Source: Pycnopodia helianthoides
Taxonomy: Eukaryota > Echinodermata > Asteroidea > Forcipulatida > Asteriidae
DNA length: 64,000 bases
Direction: 5' to 3'
NCBI GenBank assembly: GCA_032158295.1
Contig: CM063253.1
Coordinates: 7,967,001-8,031,000, forward strand
Shown here: positions 31,570-42,976 of the stretch, one piece after another
Numbering within the stretch: the first letter of the stretch is position 1
Layout of the letters: every line of letters starts with the position of its first letter
The notes under the pieces: model-generated
What the model was told of the DNA's origin: nothing
The model's database searches: none
What the model saw: the letters and a program-made list of their open reading frames with translations, nothing else
Program-made: the position numbers and the translations under genes

Positions 31570-34500
31570 TCACCTCTTCTCCGATTCCTCTAACAACCGA
31601 TCGAATAATGACGACTCTACGGCAACCAGTTTTAACATCTCCAACTCTATTGGGTGCATGTGGCCTGTGATGATCAATGAGTGAAGGGGTCCACCGAGGT
31701 CCACGGACGCCAGTTGTTGAAGGGTACCAGCGGCCATTTGCTGCGACTCTGATCCCACACGGGCAACTCCTACGCAGATGGTGTCTTCACTTAGCGCTGA
31801 CAGAGTAAAGAAAATTCAGTTAACTTTGCTTTGGACAAAATCTTTATTAATCCAAATGAAAAGAAGCCAAGGCTTGCTTTGTCACGATGTTACATCTAAA
31901 TAATTTAGGGCTAGATAGATTAGTTGGTACAGCGCTGGCTCGTTGATCCGGAGATCGCAGGTTCAAGTCCTGTTCTAGACAATTCTTCCTTGTCCAACCC
32001 AAAATTATAAAAAAAATTTACCCTGTCAGTTTCCCTTGTGGTTTATTATTTGATATTTCAGATAAAAAAGTTGCATCCCGTTAAGGTGATCCCTCTGCTG
32101 CCGTTCCCAGGTCGTGTCTAAACTTGGGCGTGATCCCCAGCTACACAGAAGTTAAAGGTTTAATGGCTCCTGACTGGCACCCTCGAACAAGTACATTGAC
32201 AAAATAGGGAGAATGCCAACATTAGGGCTAGATAGCTCAGTTGGTAGAGCAGGTTCAAGTCCCATTCTAGTAAATTTTTCTTTGTTCAACCCCAATTATT
32301 TTAAAATATATCTGTTACAACCCCCTTTTTCCAATTTACTTGATTTGGGAACTCTCTGGGAACGCCCTCCAAACACGCCTGACTCAGGATGTGTTACATG
32401 CCATGTCACTGGTTTAATGAGAATTGCTTGTTCTACCACAACAGTGCATGCCTGTATGGTAGCAATGAAACTCGGCCATTTTGGTTACGTTTCTTGTTCC
32501 ACCACCAGTGACATCACATTGCGAGCCAAGGCGTGTTTTTTGTGGGCGTTCCCAGGAGAGCATTATCTCAAATGAAATCAAATCGGGCAACTGCCCAAGA
32601 ATCTTTCCTCACCCAGTTTGTCTTGACTCTCCGATGTTCTCTTTCTTTCAACGATCTTGATGAGTTGGGAAGCTGCTTGACTGACAGTCATGTACCGGGG
32701 CGGTTCATAAACCTTTCTTCCTCTGTCGATGTAAACAAAAATAATAATAATAATACTGTTAAAGGCAAAGTATACCTTTGGTTTATGGAACCGCTCGGTT
32801 GTTTTAATCCTTTATAAATGTAGATATACACAATAATACTAACCTGTGAAAATTTCATTTCAAAAGGTGGTAGCGTTTTTGAGATATCGCCAAAAATCTG
32901 GAGCAGTTATGTCCACGCATGAAGAATAATCCCTAATAGGAATACACAAGCTGAGAATCGTTTCTCAGATTCAAATCTCGGGGGATAAAAACTGACAACT
33001 TTTTTCCATATCCACATTATTTTGAATTGAAACATTTCTCAAAATGCTTTATACTATGGAAAGTTGCTGTACTTCTTACCAAGTAAGTTTTTATTGCGAT
33101 AATTTTTTTAAGTGATTACCAATCATATACCTTCCCTTGAAGTTTTCTGTTTTTCAAAATCCATCCTCAAAAATAATAATATCAGTCATTTATAAAGCAC
33201 CTAGGACAGATACGACAAGCATGCTGTGCTTGAATTATGAAACCCTTTAATGGCACCTTGTAAAGTGTTTAAATAAAAACATGTCCTGCTGTTTTTATAT
33301 GAAGTAGATTTGGAATCAGGGATACTAGCTAGTTCAAATGAGAACTTGTCCTGCTTTTTATCTACTGTCCCAGAGTAGATTTGGAGTCGAGGGACTTCCG
33401 AGTTCAAATAAGAACTTGTCCCAGTAATCATAATAATACATCTTAAAGAGCACATTATAGGAGTCTACAATATTTTTACTGCTGTGGAGTAGAATGGGAA
33501 ATCCGGGATTGACTACTTGATTCTGACAAGAACTTGTCCTACTGTTTATCTACTACCTTGGAATAAATATTTTAAAAATGGGATAAACCGGGGGACTTCT
33601 ACTTTTTTCTAATACCCTAACTGCTGAGGAGTAAGATGATGGTGATCTCAATATGTGTTTGTTTATTTGGGTTTTTAAAATTTATATTTATGAATCAATG
33701 GCTAATTACCTCATCATGTTCTCAATAGATTGTTCCTTGACCTTAATGTCAAGGAGACACAGCGTATGTAAACCCATGGCTCTGTTTCGTGCAATCTTGT
33801 CGTAGTAGCTGTCCGGCGTCCAAGTGTCCGTCCAAAACACAATGGAGATTGTCTCACCATAGTTGTACAACTGCAATGTGGGACAAAAAAATTGAGAGTT
33901 TCTTAATGTTTGTATGACATGTATGACTTAACCCTAACCCTCCAAAATACTTCTATATTCTTCTTTGCAAAAACTAAAGGACTCGGAAGGACTGAGGGCC
34001 CTAGACCCAAGTAAGAATTGCTTATCTTATCACTGGGTCAGGCATTGCAATCTTATCTTAAGTCCAAACATGCTGGTGTGGAGTGACTTAGAAGAGGAGA
34101 ATAGTGGAGGATTGATGTTTTAATCTACTTCTTTCAAGTAGGTTTTACCTGCCTTTGCACATTTGTAAATGACATTCATTCTGTTGTAAACATGGTTATC
34201 TAAAGCCACTTCTGTGACTGCCAACCATGTGACTTTAAATAAGTTGATCAGTAATCATTAATAAAACATTTAACAAAAGAGCACATTATAGGAGTCTACA
34301 GTATGCTAATAAGTTCCAAAGAATACTAATTATGCAAATTTTCATTCATACCTGTAGACCGCAGCAGCCAATAGCATTCATAATTGATGCATTATGAATC
34401 ACCCTGTACTCTATCCCTTCTTGTCTTGCCCTCAGGGCTAAATCTGTGTGAGTTGTTGCACTGAAAGAAAAAGTACAGGTAATAATGAAGTCGAAGAATC

Positions 34501-36893
34501 AAAGTGGACATTTCATAGACTTGGGAGGTTGCAGGCCTAGAATTTCATCTTTGATTGAGAGGGCATGGTTGCCTTCATTTTGAAAAAGGGCACTTCCATT
34601 GGGTAATCTTTAAATCCATGGGTAACTTTTGAAAGGGCACCAAGGCCAAGAGCAGGGGACAACAGAGGCAATGGCCTCCGTGTGTAATTCCAGGCCTGGG
34701 AAATGTTTAAAGGAATTAGGTCAAGGTCATAAATTCAAATCAATCAATCCATTCATTTAGCTCTGACTCGATGCATTGACAATTCACATGACTATTCACT
34801 AAAAGTAAGACAGATTTTGCATTGCCTTATTTAGTTGGGATAATCGTAACCCTCCATCCTCTCGCCGGTCGCCGGATGGAGAGTTACGATTATCGCAACT
34901 ATGCCACATTGTGCATTTACTGCGTAATGCAGACGGTGTTCTGTTTGTCCTTAACTACCATGCGTGAGCGCAGTTTGCTCCGAAGATGCTAGAAAGGGAG
35001 GGCGGGGCTTAAAGATCAGCCTATTCAGGAGTTTTTGAATAAAGGGCGTGCAGAATAATCAATGTTAAAAAATTGTTGATTTGTTTTGAATTTGCTTTGA
35101 CCCTCCGACCCCAAATTTTGATTTCTGACTACGCCAACATTTTCACAGGTTTGTTATTTCAAATTCATGAAGGCCTATATGGCTGATCACCCATAACATG
35201 AACACTGTTAATCGCAACCCTCCATCCTCTCCGACCGTCGATGGCCGAATAAATAATAATAATCCCAACTAGAACACTGTCTGCGACTGTTTTGTCAGCT
35301 CGGCCAAACCTGCCAAATACCTTTAAACATTGATTATTCTGAATGACAAAAAATTATGACGAAACCAAAGTTTGATTGCCTGCCTATCCTACCCAAAAGG
35401 ATCTCCGACCACGAGGAATGCGATGTCTTCAGTTTTGGCATCTCGGAAGAGTTCATCTGACTGTTGCTCCACCATATCCCTATCGGCTAGAATTAGATCT
35501 CTGCCGTAAAACTCCTCCTAGTCAAAAGATAAAGTTTAAGACGATGGGTACATTTTAGTTGCGATAATCGTAACCCTCCATCCTCCCGACGGTCGGAGAC
35601 CGGAGGGTTACGAGTCATGCAGTGCAAAAAAGTGGCGAAATAAAAATTTCGACTATTTTGGTCAGACTAGTCACCAGATTTACCAAATTTTTACCACTTT
35701 AAAAAAACATGACACACATTCTAAAAACATGGATGTGATCATCAATGTGTCATGAATCCATTCGTATTACTCAAAACATCATTGAGAAAATATTTAAAGA
35801 AAAAAAGACAAAAACTTACCAGAGAGTGAGCGAAATTTTCATGATGCGTAGACAATCTCAGGTCCGGTTTTCGAACCTCGCGATTCGTGACCTAGCAACA
35901 TCTCGACCAATCAGCGTAAGCAAACTCGTCGTTGAGCGCATTTTGTTGAGTTGCACAATCACAGGATATTTATGAGGAAAAATTTACAGATTGAGCGCGC
36001 ATTCTGGAAAGCTGTTCCTGCAATTAATCAGCACAAACTGCAAATAGCGCAAATCCGTTAAATACATTAACTGCGTGCACGCACAGTCGCACACGAGACG
36101 ATCGCCACGCCTACACAACGGTTTGGTTTACGCTGATTGGTTGATGTAGGGGAAGTGCGGTCCATGGACATTTCGGTCAGTTTCTGGTAAGTTTTTGTTC
36201 GTTTTTTCTTCAAATAATTTTTCATCGATGTTTTGAGTAATACGAATGGATTCATGACACATTGATGATCACATCCATGTTCTTAGAATGTGTGTCATGT
36301 TTTTTGAAAGGGGTAAAAATTGGGCAAATCTGGTGACTAGTCTGACCAAAATAGTCAAAATTTTTATTTCGCCACTTTTTTGCACTGCATGACTCGTAAC
36401 CCTCGGTCTCCGACCGTCGGGAGGATGGAGGGTTACGATTGTCGCAACTAGGTACATTTTCAGCCACTCAGCAGGACAAATAAAGTCATTAGTCATGTTA
36501 GTTAGTGAAGTATGTATGGATTTCTTTTGTATATTTATAGTTTTTACATTGGAAGACTAAAAATCCGATGAAAAAACAGCACATAAAAATGATTTAACGC
36601 TAAATAAAAGTACATGAATAATCACCAACATTTGATATACTAAATGTCATCATAAACGTCAACGAATGCCATTATTAGAAATGTAAGGAGTGACGTGTGT
36701 GCTTAAATTTAAAGTTTAAGTTAAATGACAAAAACAACCGGTCCGATGCTTCACTTACCAAACATTCTTTTCCAACTGTGAGAATGGATGTATATGCCTC
36801 TAAATACACCCTCTTCGCTCCTCGAACTACCTCTAACCCTTTAACTGTGATATCTTTGGCATCTCCCAACCCTAGACCAACAAAGTATAGCAT
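31570..36893 (-). CDS. DPH5: Diphthine methyl ester synthase, complete 6-exon gene
   Basis: SAM-dependent methyltransferase that makes the tetramethylated intermediate of diphthamide on the target histidine of elongation factor 2 (family knowledge); cytosolic. Exons in transcript order: 36759-36893, 35393-35517, 34352-34460, 33710-33870, 32613-32722, 31570-31796, all with GT-AG ends and matching phases, giving 288 aa (human 285). The start [20 protein letters not shown] is near-identical to human. Also seen: [20 protein letters not shown] (about 80-97), [48 protein letters not shown], and the C-terminal block [20 protein letters not shown] with [19 protein letters not shown]. It lies tail-to-tail with SLC30A7. 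Introns carry three related inverted-repeat elements. The exon structure is unbroken, so the gene is probably active. Confidence 0.97.
31905..32290 (+). mobile_element. Two successive SINE heads with body (DPH5 intron 5)
   Basis: Head 1: GGGCTAGATAGATTAGTTGG with GCAGGTTCAAGTCC; body with CAGTTTCCCTTGTGG; head 2 (32224): GGGCTAGATAGCTCAGTTGG with GCAGGTTCAAGTCCC. The gene intron is 31797-32612. The uninterrupted head 2 is a useful reference for the insertion at 18318. Confidence 0.65.
32765..33150. mobile_element. Degraded inverted-repeat element (DPH5 intron 4)
   Basis: AAGGCAAAGTATACCTTTGG at the left pairs loosely with CCAATCATATACCTTCCCTT at the right; the left side begins with TTAA but the right side does not keep it. 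Probably an old relative of the TTAA-type MITEs. Confidence 0.45.
34832..34901. mobile_element. 70-bp mini-element related to 35556-36450 (DPH5 intron 2)
   Basis: Ends TAGTTGGGATAATCG and CGATTATCGCAACTA are those of the 895-bp element in intron 1; between them is little more than CCCTCCATCC. Flanks TGCCTTATT and TGCCACATT agree at 7 of 9 positions, a decayed 9-bp target duplication. Another fragment lies at about 35211-35278. Confidence 0.7.
35556..36450. mobile_element. Foldback element, 895 bp, with 9-bp target duplication (DPH5 intron 1)
   Basis: Two inverted arms of roughly 265 bp (left TAGTTGCGATAATCG..., right ...CGATTGTCGCAACTA) around a ~360-bp centre. Flanked by GGTACATTT on both sides (35547-35555 and 36451-36459). 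A 9-bp duplication with long inverted repeats fits Mutator-like elements. No transposase is seen. The ORFs in the arms are mirror images of the same sequence. Confidence 0.88.
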
Positions 36894-37267
36894 TTTGTGT
36901 GAGTGAATTTACTGAAATTGATCGCCGAATGTGTATCGCCTCGTCTTGTACTATATGCACACATGTACATGTGTACATCCGTAAACATGTACACGTGCGG
37001 GTCAGCCACTGTTTGACCTCTAACCTCGTTCAGTATTACAAAACTTAAATATCACCGTGTAAAGGTTGTATCCAACGCAGCTAGACAGTGTGTCAGTGTG
37101 GCTGTTGCTAAGGCCTGTAAGGGGAAGCCACAGCTTCCGCAAGTTCATGGGGTGATCTATTATTCCCGTGTTGTGACATAAAGATGCAAATGATTTTAGA
37201 AATTCATAAATTCATTGTATTTTTGGACAAGGGCATACTTATTGTGCTTTTACATGTATATTGCTTT
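36894..37267. promoter_or_regulatory. Presumed DPH5 promoter region
   Basis: The sequence immediately 5' of the DPH5 start codon (on the - strand). It has a few CpGs, a CACGTG-like GTACACGTGC near 36989 and alternating ACATGTAC repeats, but no TATA box that I trust. The call rests on position. Confidence 0.3.
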
Positions 37268-37271
37268 TTAA

Positions 37272-37660
37272 AGGAACATTACAGAATTGGTTTTTGCTAA
37301 CAAAACAGTTGACTGGAAGTGTAAGCACTTTTTGTAATCCACCATATACATAAACTGACAAACCTGTAGAAGTTTGAGATCGATCGGCCATCTGGGTCAC
37401 GAGAATAGTGAAAAACCGATTACACATTTGCATGAAATCATATAGCTTCAACAAATGAATAAAACGCTCACTGAGCGATAAACTCCAATCGTAAAATTAG
37501 TTTATTCATTTCTCATCAAATAATGACATTTCAGACATAAATATTTCAAGGGATGTTTTCTACTACCATCATCATTAGACCGACGTGTAAGTTTTATGTA
37601 AATCTGTGAGCAAAAAGTATATTTTACAAGTTTTTTTCTTACCAACTCTGTAATGTTCCT
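37272..37660. mobile_element. TTAA-flanked MITE, 389 bp
   Basis: Ends AGGAACATTACAGAATTGGT and ACCAACTCTGTAATGTTCCT, flanked by TTAA at 37268-37271 and 37661-37664: piggyBac-type target duplication. A different family from 23260-23639 but of the same length class. Confidence 0.85.
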
Positions 37661-38730
37661 TTAACTTCCGTTCTGTATATGCTTGTATTTTGCTGTTGTC
37701 TTTCAAGTTTACTGTTTCGTCCATTTGACTTTACCCGCGGGAGGGTCCACAATGGAGTCTTGGACTTTTTTGTGTAACCCTCGGCAAATTAATTTCCTTT
37801 CTTGCTGTTTTCTGCCTATTTTTTTTTATGCATCTGCATTTATTTCCCTTGTAGTTTGTCAAATAAATCAAGTCAAATCAATAATCAATAATCAATAATA
37901 GTCTTTCTTCAATTATTTATTTTAGTCCTCCGGTACTTACGAGCGAAGTTTCAGATTGAGGGCGCCCTCCAAGGAGTATCTTTCCTCCTAGCACCTCTTT
38001 AAGATTCAATTTCATTTTATCGCCAGCAAAAATGTTTTAAGAAATGCACAGTCAAGGGATCCACAATAACAAATAGAAAATTTAAAGAAAAAATACAAAA
38101 AAGCAAAATCATTTAGCAAGTATACTGAACAACCCGGCTGGGTGGGCAGATAGGAACAATTCCCCAAAATAAAGGGGGGGGGGTGCATTTAAAAAACAAT
38201 AGAAACAAAACAAAAAAACAAAAGAACCCTGGCAGGGAAAGCCAATAGTGACAGAAAGTTACTTTCAAAGTGGCTGACCATTTGGTTCTCAAAACCACTT
38301 GGACACTAAAAAAAAGACCAAACAAACCCTTCCTATCATAGGAGGGATGTGCACTACACACCATCAAGCCAAGCTGGGCAGCTCAGACAATAATACAATG
38401 AATCGTTGTTTACAAAAGTAAAAAATACAAGTTAAAAACAACAGGTCTAGTTAAATCTGGACCTGCCCGCTGATTTTCTTAAAATGCTTTTTGGCTCCTC
38501 TGACGAAACAAGGGAAGCTTATCAAACGTTGGTCTTTAACATGGGAAGGTAAATCAAAGTAGACAGGAAACCTATTAAAAACAGTAAATTTAAAAGTATA
38601 TATGACAACGTACATATCTATTCTCCAGAGAGGTAAGACCGGCGAGCCTTTGAAGGCGTTCATAATAGGGCAACTCGCCCCTAGGTGCATGTTAGACAAG
38701 TACGCGCTAAGCGCTTTTGATTGTTCTTAA

Positions 38731-39110
38731 AGGTACGCGTTGCCTTGAATCGGCCGATTTGGTCTATAAAAAGCGTTTGTGAACCGTTTGTTATAAAATG
38801 CATATGGTTAGAAAGATGTTTTAAAAGTAGAATACAATGATCCACACAAACATGCCTCGAAATTGCGTGGTTTTTCTTTTACTAATTCGTGAGCTAACAC
38901 AGTCGGTCATTTTATGGAGTCAAACTTTTGACTCCACAAAATGGCCGACCATGTTAGTTCGCAAAGTTCAAGGAAAACCACGCAATTTCGAGGCATATTT
39001 GTGTGGATCATTGTATTCTACTTTTAAAACATCTTTCTAATAATATGCATTTTATAACAAACGGTTACAAACGCTTTTTGTAGACCAACTCGACCGATCC
39101 AAGGCAACGT
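38731..39110. mobile_element. Long hairpin element, ~380 bp, TTAA at both sides
   Basis: Two ~180-bp inverted arms (GTAGAATACAATGATCCACA against its complement) meet at GGAGTCAAACTTTTGACTCC. TTAA lies at 38727-38730 and 39111-39114. The left end carries a few more bases (AGGTACG) than the right, so one end is trimmed. Confidence 0.75.
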
Positions 39111-39174
39111 TTAAGATCTTTCAGATGACCAGACAGTATACTGGTGCGGAATCCAAGCTGGAGCCCGTACTCCA

Positions 39175-39367
39175 GGGCCCAATTTTATAGAGCTGCTTAA
39201 GCAGAAAATATTGCTGAACATTTTTCAGCTAAGCAAAACTCAGCAGAACACCAGTAACAATGAGTACATATAAAATGGTATTTTAGCTTGTAACCCTATT
39301 TTGGTAATCACAATTTTGTTGCGCTAAGCAACTTTTTATGCTGAAGCAGCTCTATGAAATTGGACCC
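39175..39367. mobile_element. MITE, 'GGGCCCAATTTCATAGAGC' family
   Basis: GGGCCCAATTTTATAGAGCTG to AGCTCTATGAAATTGGACCC, with the internal GCTTAAGCAG motif near both ends. Same family as 12536-12718. Confidence 0.75.
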
Positions 39368-39509
39368 AAAATGGGGCGAAACTATGAGTTGTATAGTTAT
39401 TCAAGATGTCAGCATCATTACAGCGGACAAGATGTCTGATAAAACCAAGAAGCCTTGAAGTTCGGGAGGTGATATGCCAATCCCCCCATTTTAGATTAGA
39501 AGAAATGAC

Positions 39510-39945
39510 AATGCCTAAATACTTGTGACTTTCACTACCACTACACCTAGCGGAGAGTTACGAATTCGGTAGGAGGGGTGTCGATGTACAGCACCAGGCC
39601 TCCTACTCAGACGCACGACCTTGTATTTATCAGGATTCAATGACATTATATTTATTGACTTGGCACTAGAAAGATATACTGTCAAGATCCTCTCGCATGA
39701 TATTGTTGTCACGATCCGAGCGGTTAGACCTGTACAGAAGGGTGTCATCTGCATATTGCGGTAGAGAAGATTGGACATAAATCCAAAACAAACACATTAA
39801 ATAAGAGAGGCCCTAAGACTGAACCTTGGGGGGCCTCATATTGAACAGGGATCCACCCACTAGAGGAGGCCTCCCTGAGTTGGACGTGCTTCTTCTTCTT
39901 TTCGTTACACTGAAGTGTGATGGTTATACAGTTTCCCATTTCTTT
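39510..39945 (-). pseudogene. Non-LTR retrotransposon reverse transcriptase fragment
   Basis: On the - strand, APQGSVLGPLLFNVFVLDL (about 39780-39865) is the conserved LINE RT block before the active site, and QYADDTLLYRSN (about 39725-39758) carries the catalytic YADD. The two lie in different frames, and LNPDKYKVV follows in a third segment. The copy is therefore frameshifted and inactive. Confidence 0.85.
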
Positions 39946-39959
39946 ACACAGTCCTTTGC

Positions 39960-40400
39960 GTTTTTATTGAACACTGCAAGGTCTTTTGAGCTGCCCATCA
40001 GTGCAAGGGTTGGGTATGTAGTAGAGGGCAGACAAGGCAGTGTTCCATAGTATGGTCTGCTTCTCCACATTCACAGGTGGTTTGTAGCCACATCTGACCA
40101 GATAATCTTTTGATCGTGCGGTTCTCGTTCTGAGGCGGTTGAGTGTTTTACCATTGAGCCCATGGTGCTTCTGGGCCGGGAAGGGGGGGGGGGTGTAGGT
40201 TTTCAGTAGGGTGTATTCCCATGACAGTTGGAGGAGGGTCATTATCAAGCCTTTCCATCCAGAGTTGGATTCTGGTTTCTTCCCGAGACTTTGTTCGGGG
40301 CTGGACATGGCTGAGAAAGCTTTTTCTTGACTTTAGACGTAGGGTTGGATGGTGAAAACGATTCATATGAAACCCAGTGCTGCAAGGGGCCACAGATGAC
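39960..40400 (-). pseudogene. 3' end of a non-LTR retrotransposon ORF (CCHC-like tail)
   Basis: LNGKTLNRLRTRTARSKDYL, then in another frame TCECGEADHTMEHCLVCPLL: the 'NRLRTG..C..CG...T..H.L..CPL' region that closes Jockey/CR1-class ORF2 proteins. Frameshifted. It reads after the RT fragment in map order but before it on the transcribed strand, so the two pieces are rearranged or come from two copies. Confidence 0.75.
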
Positions 40401-42976
40401 GATAAGGTGGAGTTGACTCACTTTATCAACTTAAGCAATTGTTGTTGCTATAATGAGACTGATCGACTTAAGACAATGAAAAAAGGAAATATCTGAGGCA
40501 TACTTTAATATTTACAGTCATTTACAATTTTATTAGCAAAACAAAAACGAGATTTACTCAATTTCAGAGTTACACTCATTTCATAAAGCATTATTCGGGG
40601 CAGTGCTTACTGGTTAATCGTAAATTATCGAAGACGCATTTTACGCCATCACCGATAATTTACTTACAAAATTCACAAAATTTAATTACATCATAAAAAA
40701 AACAGAGTTTATTTTTATTTACTAGTAATATACATTAGAACTAAGTGGTAGCCATATTGATTTTATATTTTGTTCATTTTAAAAGAAAACGAAGACAGAA
40801 GTTGGGGCCTACGTATCATTTTTATAGCTGCTAATTCCTATTTTCATTCAGTATTCTTCCACTAAAATGCCTTACAATTTTCAACAATTTCATTCTACAT
40901 TATTTATCGCTGCATAATTATTGACATGTATAGTATTTCAACACTAAAACTACAAACATTAATGTAGTAAACTGTCTTACGTTTCGTTCCTTTTGGTTGG
41001 CAAGCAGTTTGCAACAACATTTTTCTCAAAACTAAAACTAAGAACAAATGGATGGAGAGGGAGACCGATCCATCATATGAATTTGTGATGTAAAGTAATC
41101 TGTTCAAACAGTCAGCGGGCGCGCGCCGTGCCGCGCTGTGTACAAATTTTCTTCAAAACCGGGGTTCTTGGCCATGATTGTTATTGTAACTTTGCAACCG
41201 TTTATCGTAAAGCTTAGTCCAAAACGGAAACACAAAGGGTAAAACCTCCTCTTTCGACTCGTAAAACATTGGTTTCAAATGAAATATGTTTTGCCACGTC
41301 TTTTGGGGTTCATTCGTACAACTGCGGTCACATTTCCTATGGAGAGTGCTACAAAATTTGTCTTTTTTGTCGCATGAGGGCTCTTAATTCGACCATAAGT
41401 CAACAAGCCGACGGCTGATTCCTTAGTCCAAAACGGATTTGGAAAGTTTACATACTGACCAACACAGTGCTCTAAAAAATTTTGTGATTGGACAAATTTT
41501 ACCAACGTCATTTTTGAGTTGAACTAAAGACCAATGAAAAGTTATTTTATAGCTTCTAAAAAGCCGTTGCTAAAACGTCTGTTTTACAAACTTCCGAAGT
41601 GTCAACTAAGAAACCACAACACAATTTTCTAAAATGATAAGTTCATGTACTAATAGGAAGGTTTCACTGGCAAAACTTATATGGGCAGAATCAGTAATGT
41701 ATACACTTTCTTCTTGTGAACATTTTTTTCTAAGATAGTGTCACACATTTTTATAATGGCAAGTTAAGTTTTGCTTCACTGATGAAAATTGTGCCGCTGG
41801 TTGTGTGTACGTTTTTCTGTGTGGCGATGACATGGACTATACCACCGTTGGTTCAGGGTTGAACAGATTTGCACGAGTAAATTTGTTATTTAGCAACAGC
41901 GTTGCTCTTTGTTGTGTTCATAATGTGCTGGAAAGTTGGTTAGTAAATTGTTAATAACAATAACATGTCGCATTTCCTTCTCTGCCTCAAATTGTTTGCA
42001 TTAATAACGTGATACTTATTTAGTTACACGGAAACACCCCTGTCCACACAATGGTATCTACCATGAAACTGTTTAGGCGCGCACGGACCACGCTCTGTGT
42101 GTGTGTACTCTGTATGGTATGAGCTATTTACGTGGGAAAATAAGTTTACATATTTGTACACAACAAATTCATATGTAAGCTTCGCCCCTTTTACGTGTTA
42201 ACCAATCACAGCCTTGCTACGCCACCGAAAGTTCGACAAATAAAGTCCGACACGCTACGCTAAAATCCCATCAGAAAAGTAAACATGCGTGCGCGCGTAT
42301 ATTTAAAGTGCGCACGTTCATTGGAGAGATGCACATTGTGCTGACCACGTGTGCAGTGGTAATTCAGCCAATGCTGTGATTGGTCAATATGTTAAGGGGT
42401 GGGGCTTCATGGAGTGGTCTAATGGTCGCTGGCTACGCGTCAGCGACAAATAATGTGCTAACTGTTTTGTAATTTTTATTTTATTTCTCCGTTGATGCTA
42501 TTGTAATAAATCCGTAGTAGACAGTATTAGTATAATAATTATATACACATCCTCACACTATACTAAATTATGAGTTATGATTTTTGGAAAATCAAAATTT
42601 AGAACAATTTGAACTTTGTACAAGCGTTGCTACGTTGTTTGTCTTTATGGTTTTATTTTTTATTTTGTTTATTATACATTTTTAGCAGAAAAAACGTGTC
42701 AAAAAGTCTGAAACTCTATAACTGTATGTACAATATATTATAATGTGTATACAATATATTTCTTTTTTTTAAGTTTATGATTTTCAGTACAAAGTAACAG
42801 CATTTCAATCCTGTCATAATTAAACACTAAATAATCATCTTTTTGAGTAGAAAGCGCACCACAAACTACCTATCCATTAAAAGTACTGATCCCTTTTTTT
42901 AAATAAATCGATCTACATTAAAACTCTCAACAATTAAACTTAATAACCCCACCATTGCACCGTGACCCATTCATCC
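40401..42976. other. AT-rich intergenic sequence, likely containing the 3' UTR of the next gene
   Basis: No exon seen on either strand. On the - strand AATAAA occurs near 42652-42657 and 42668, about 310-325 bases beyond the stop codon of the cysteine-rich gene at 42977, suitable as its polyadenylation signal. CpG-rich spots occur at 41116-41140 and 42285-42310. Confidence 0.4.
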
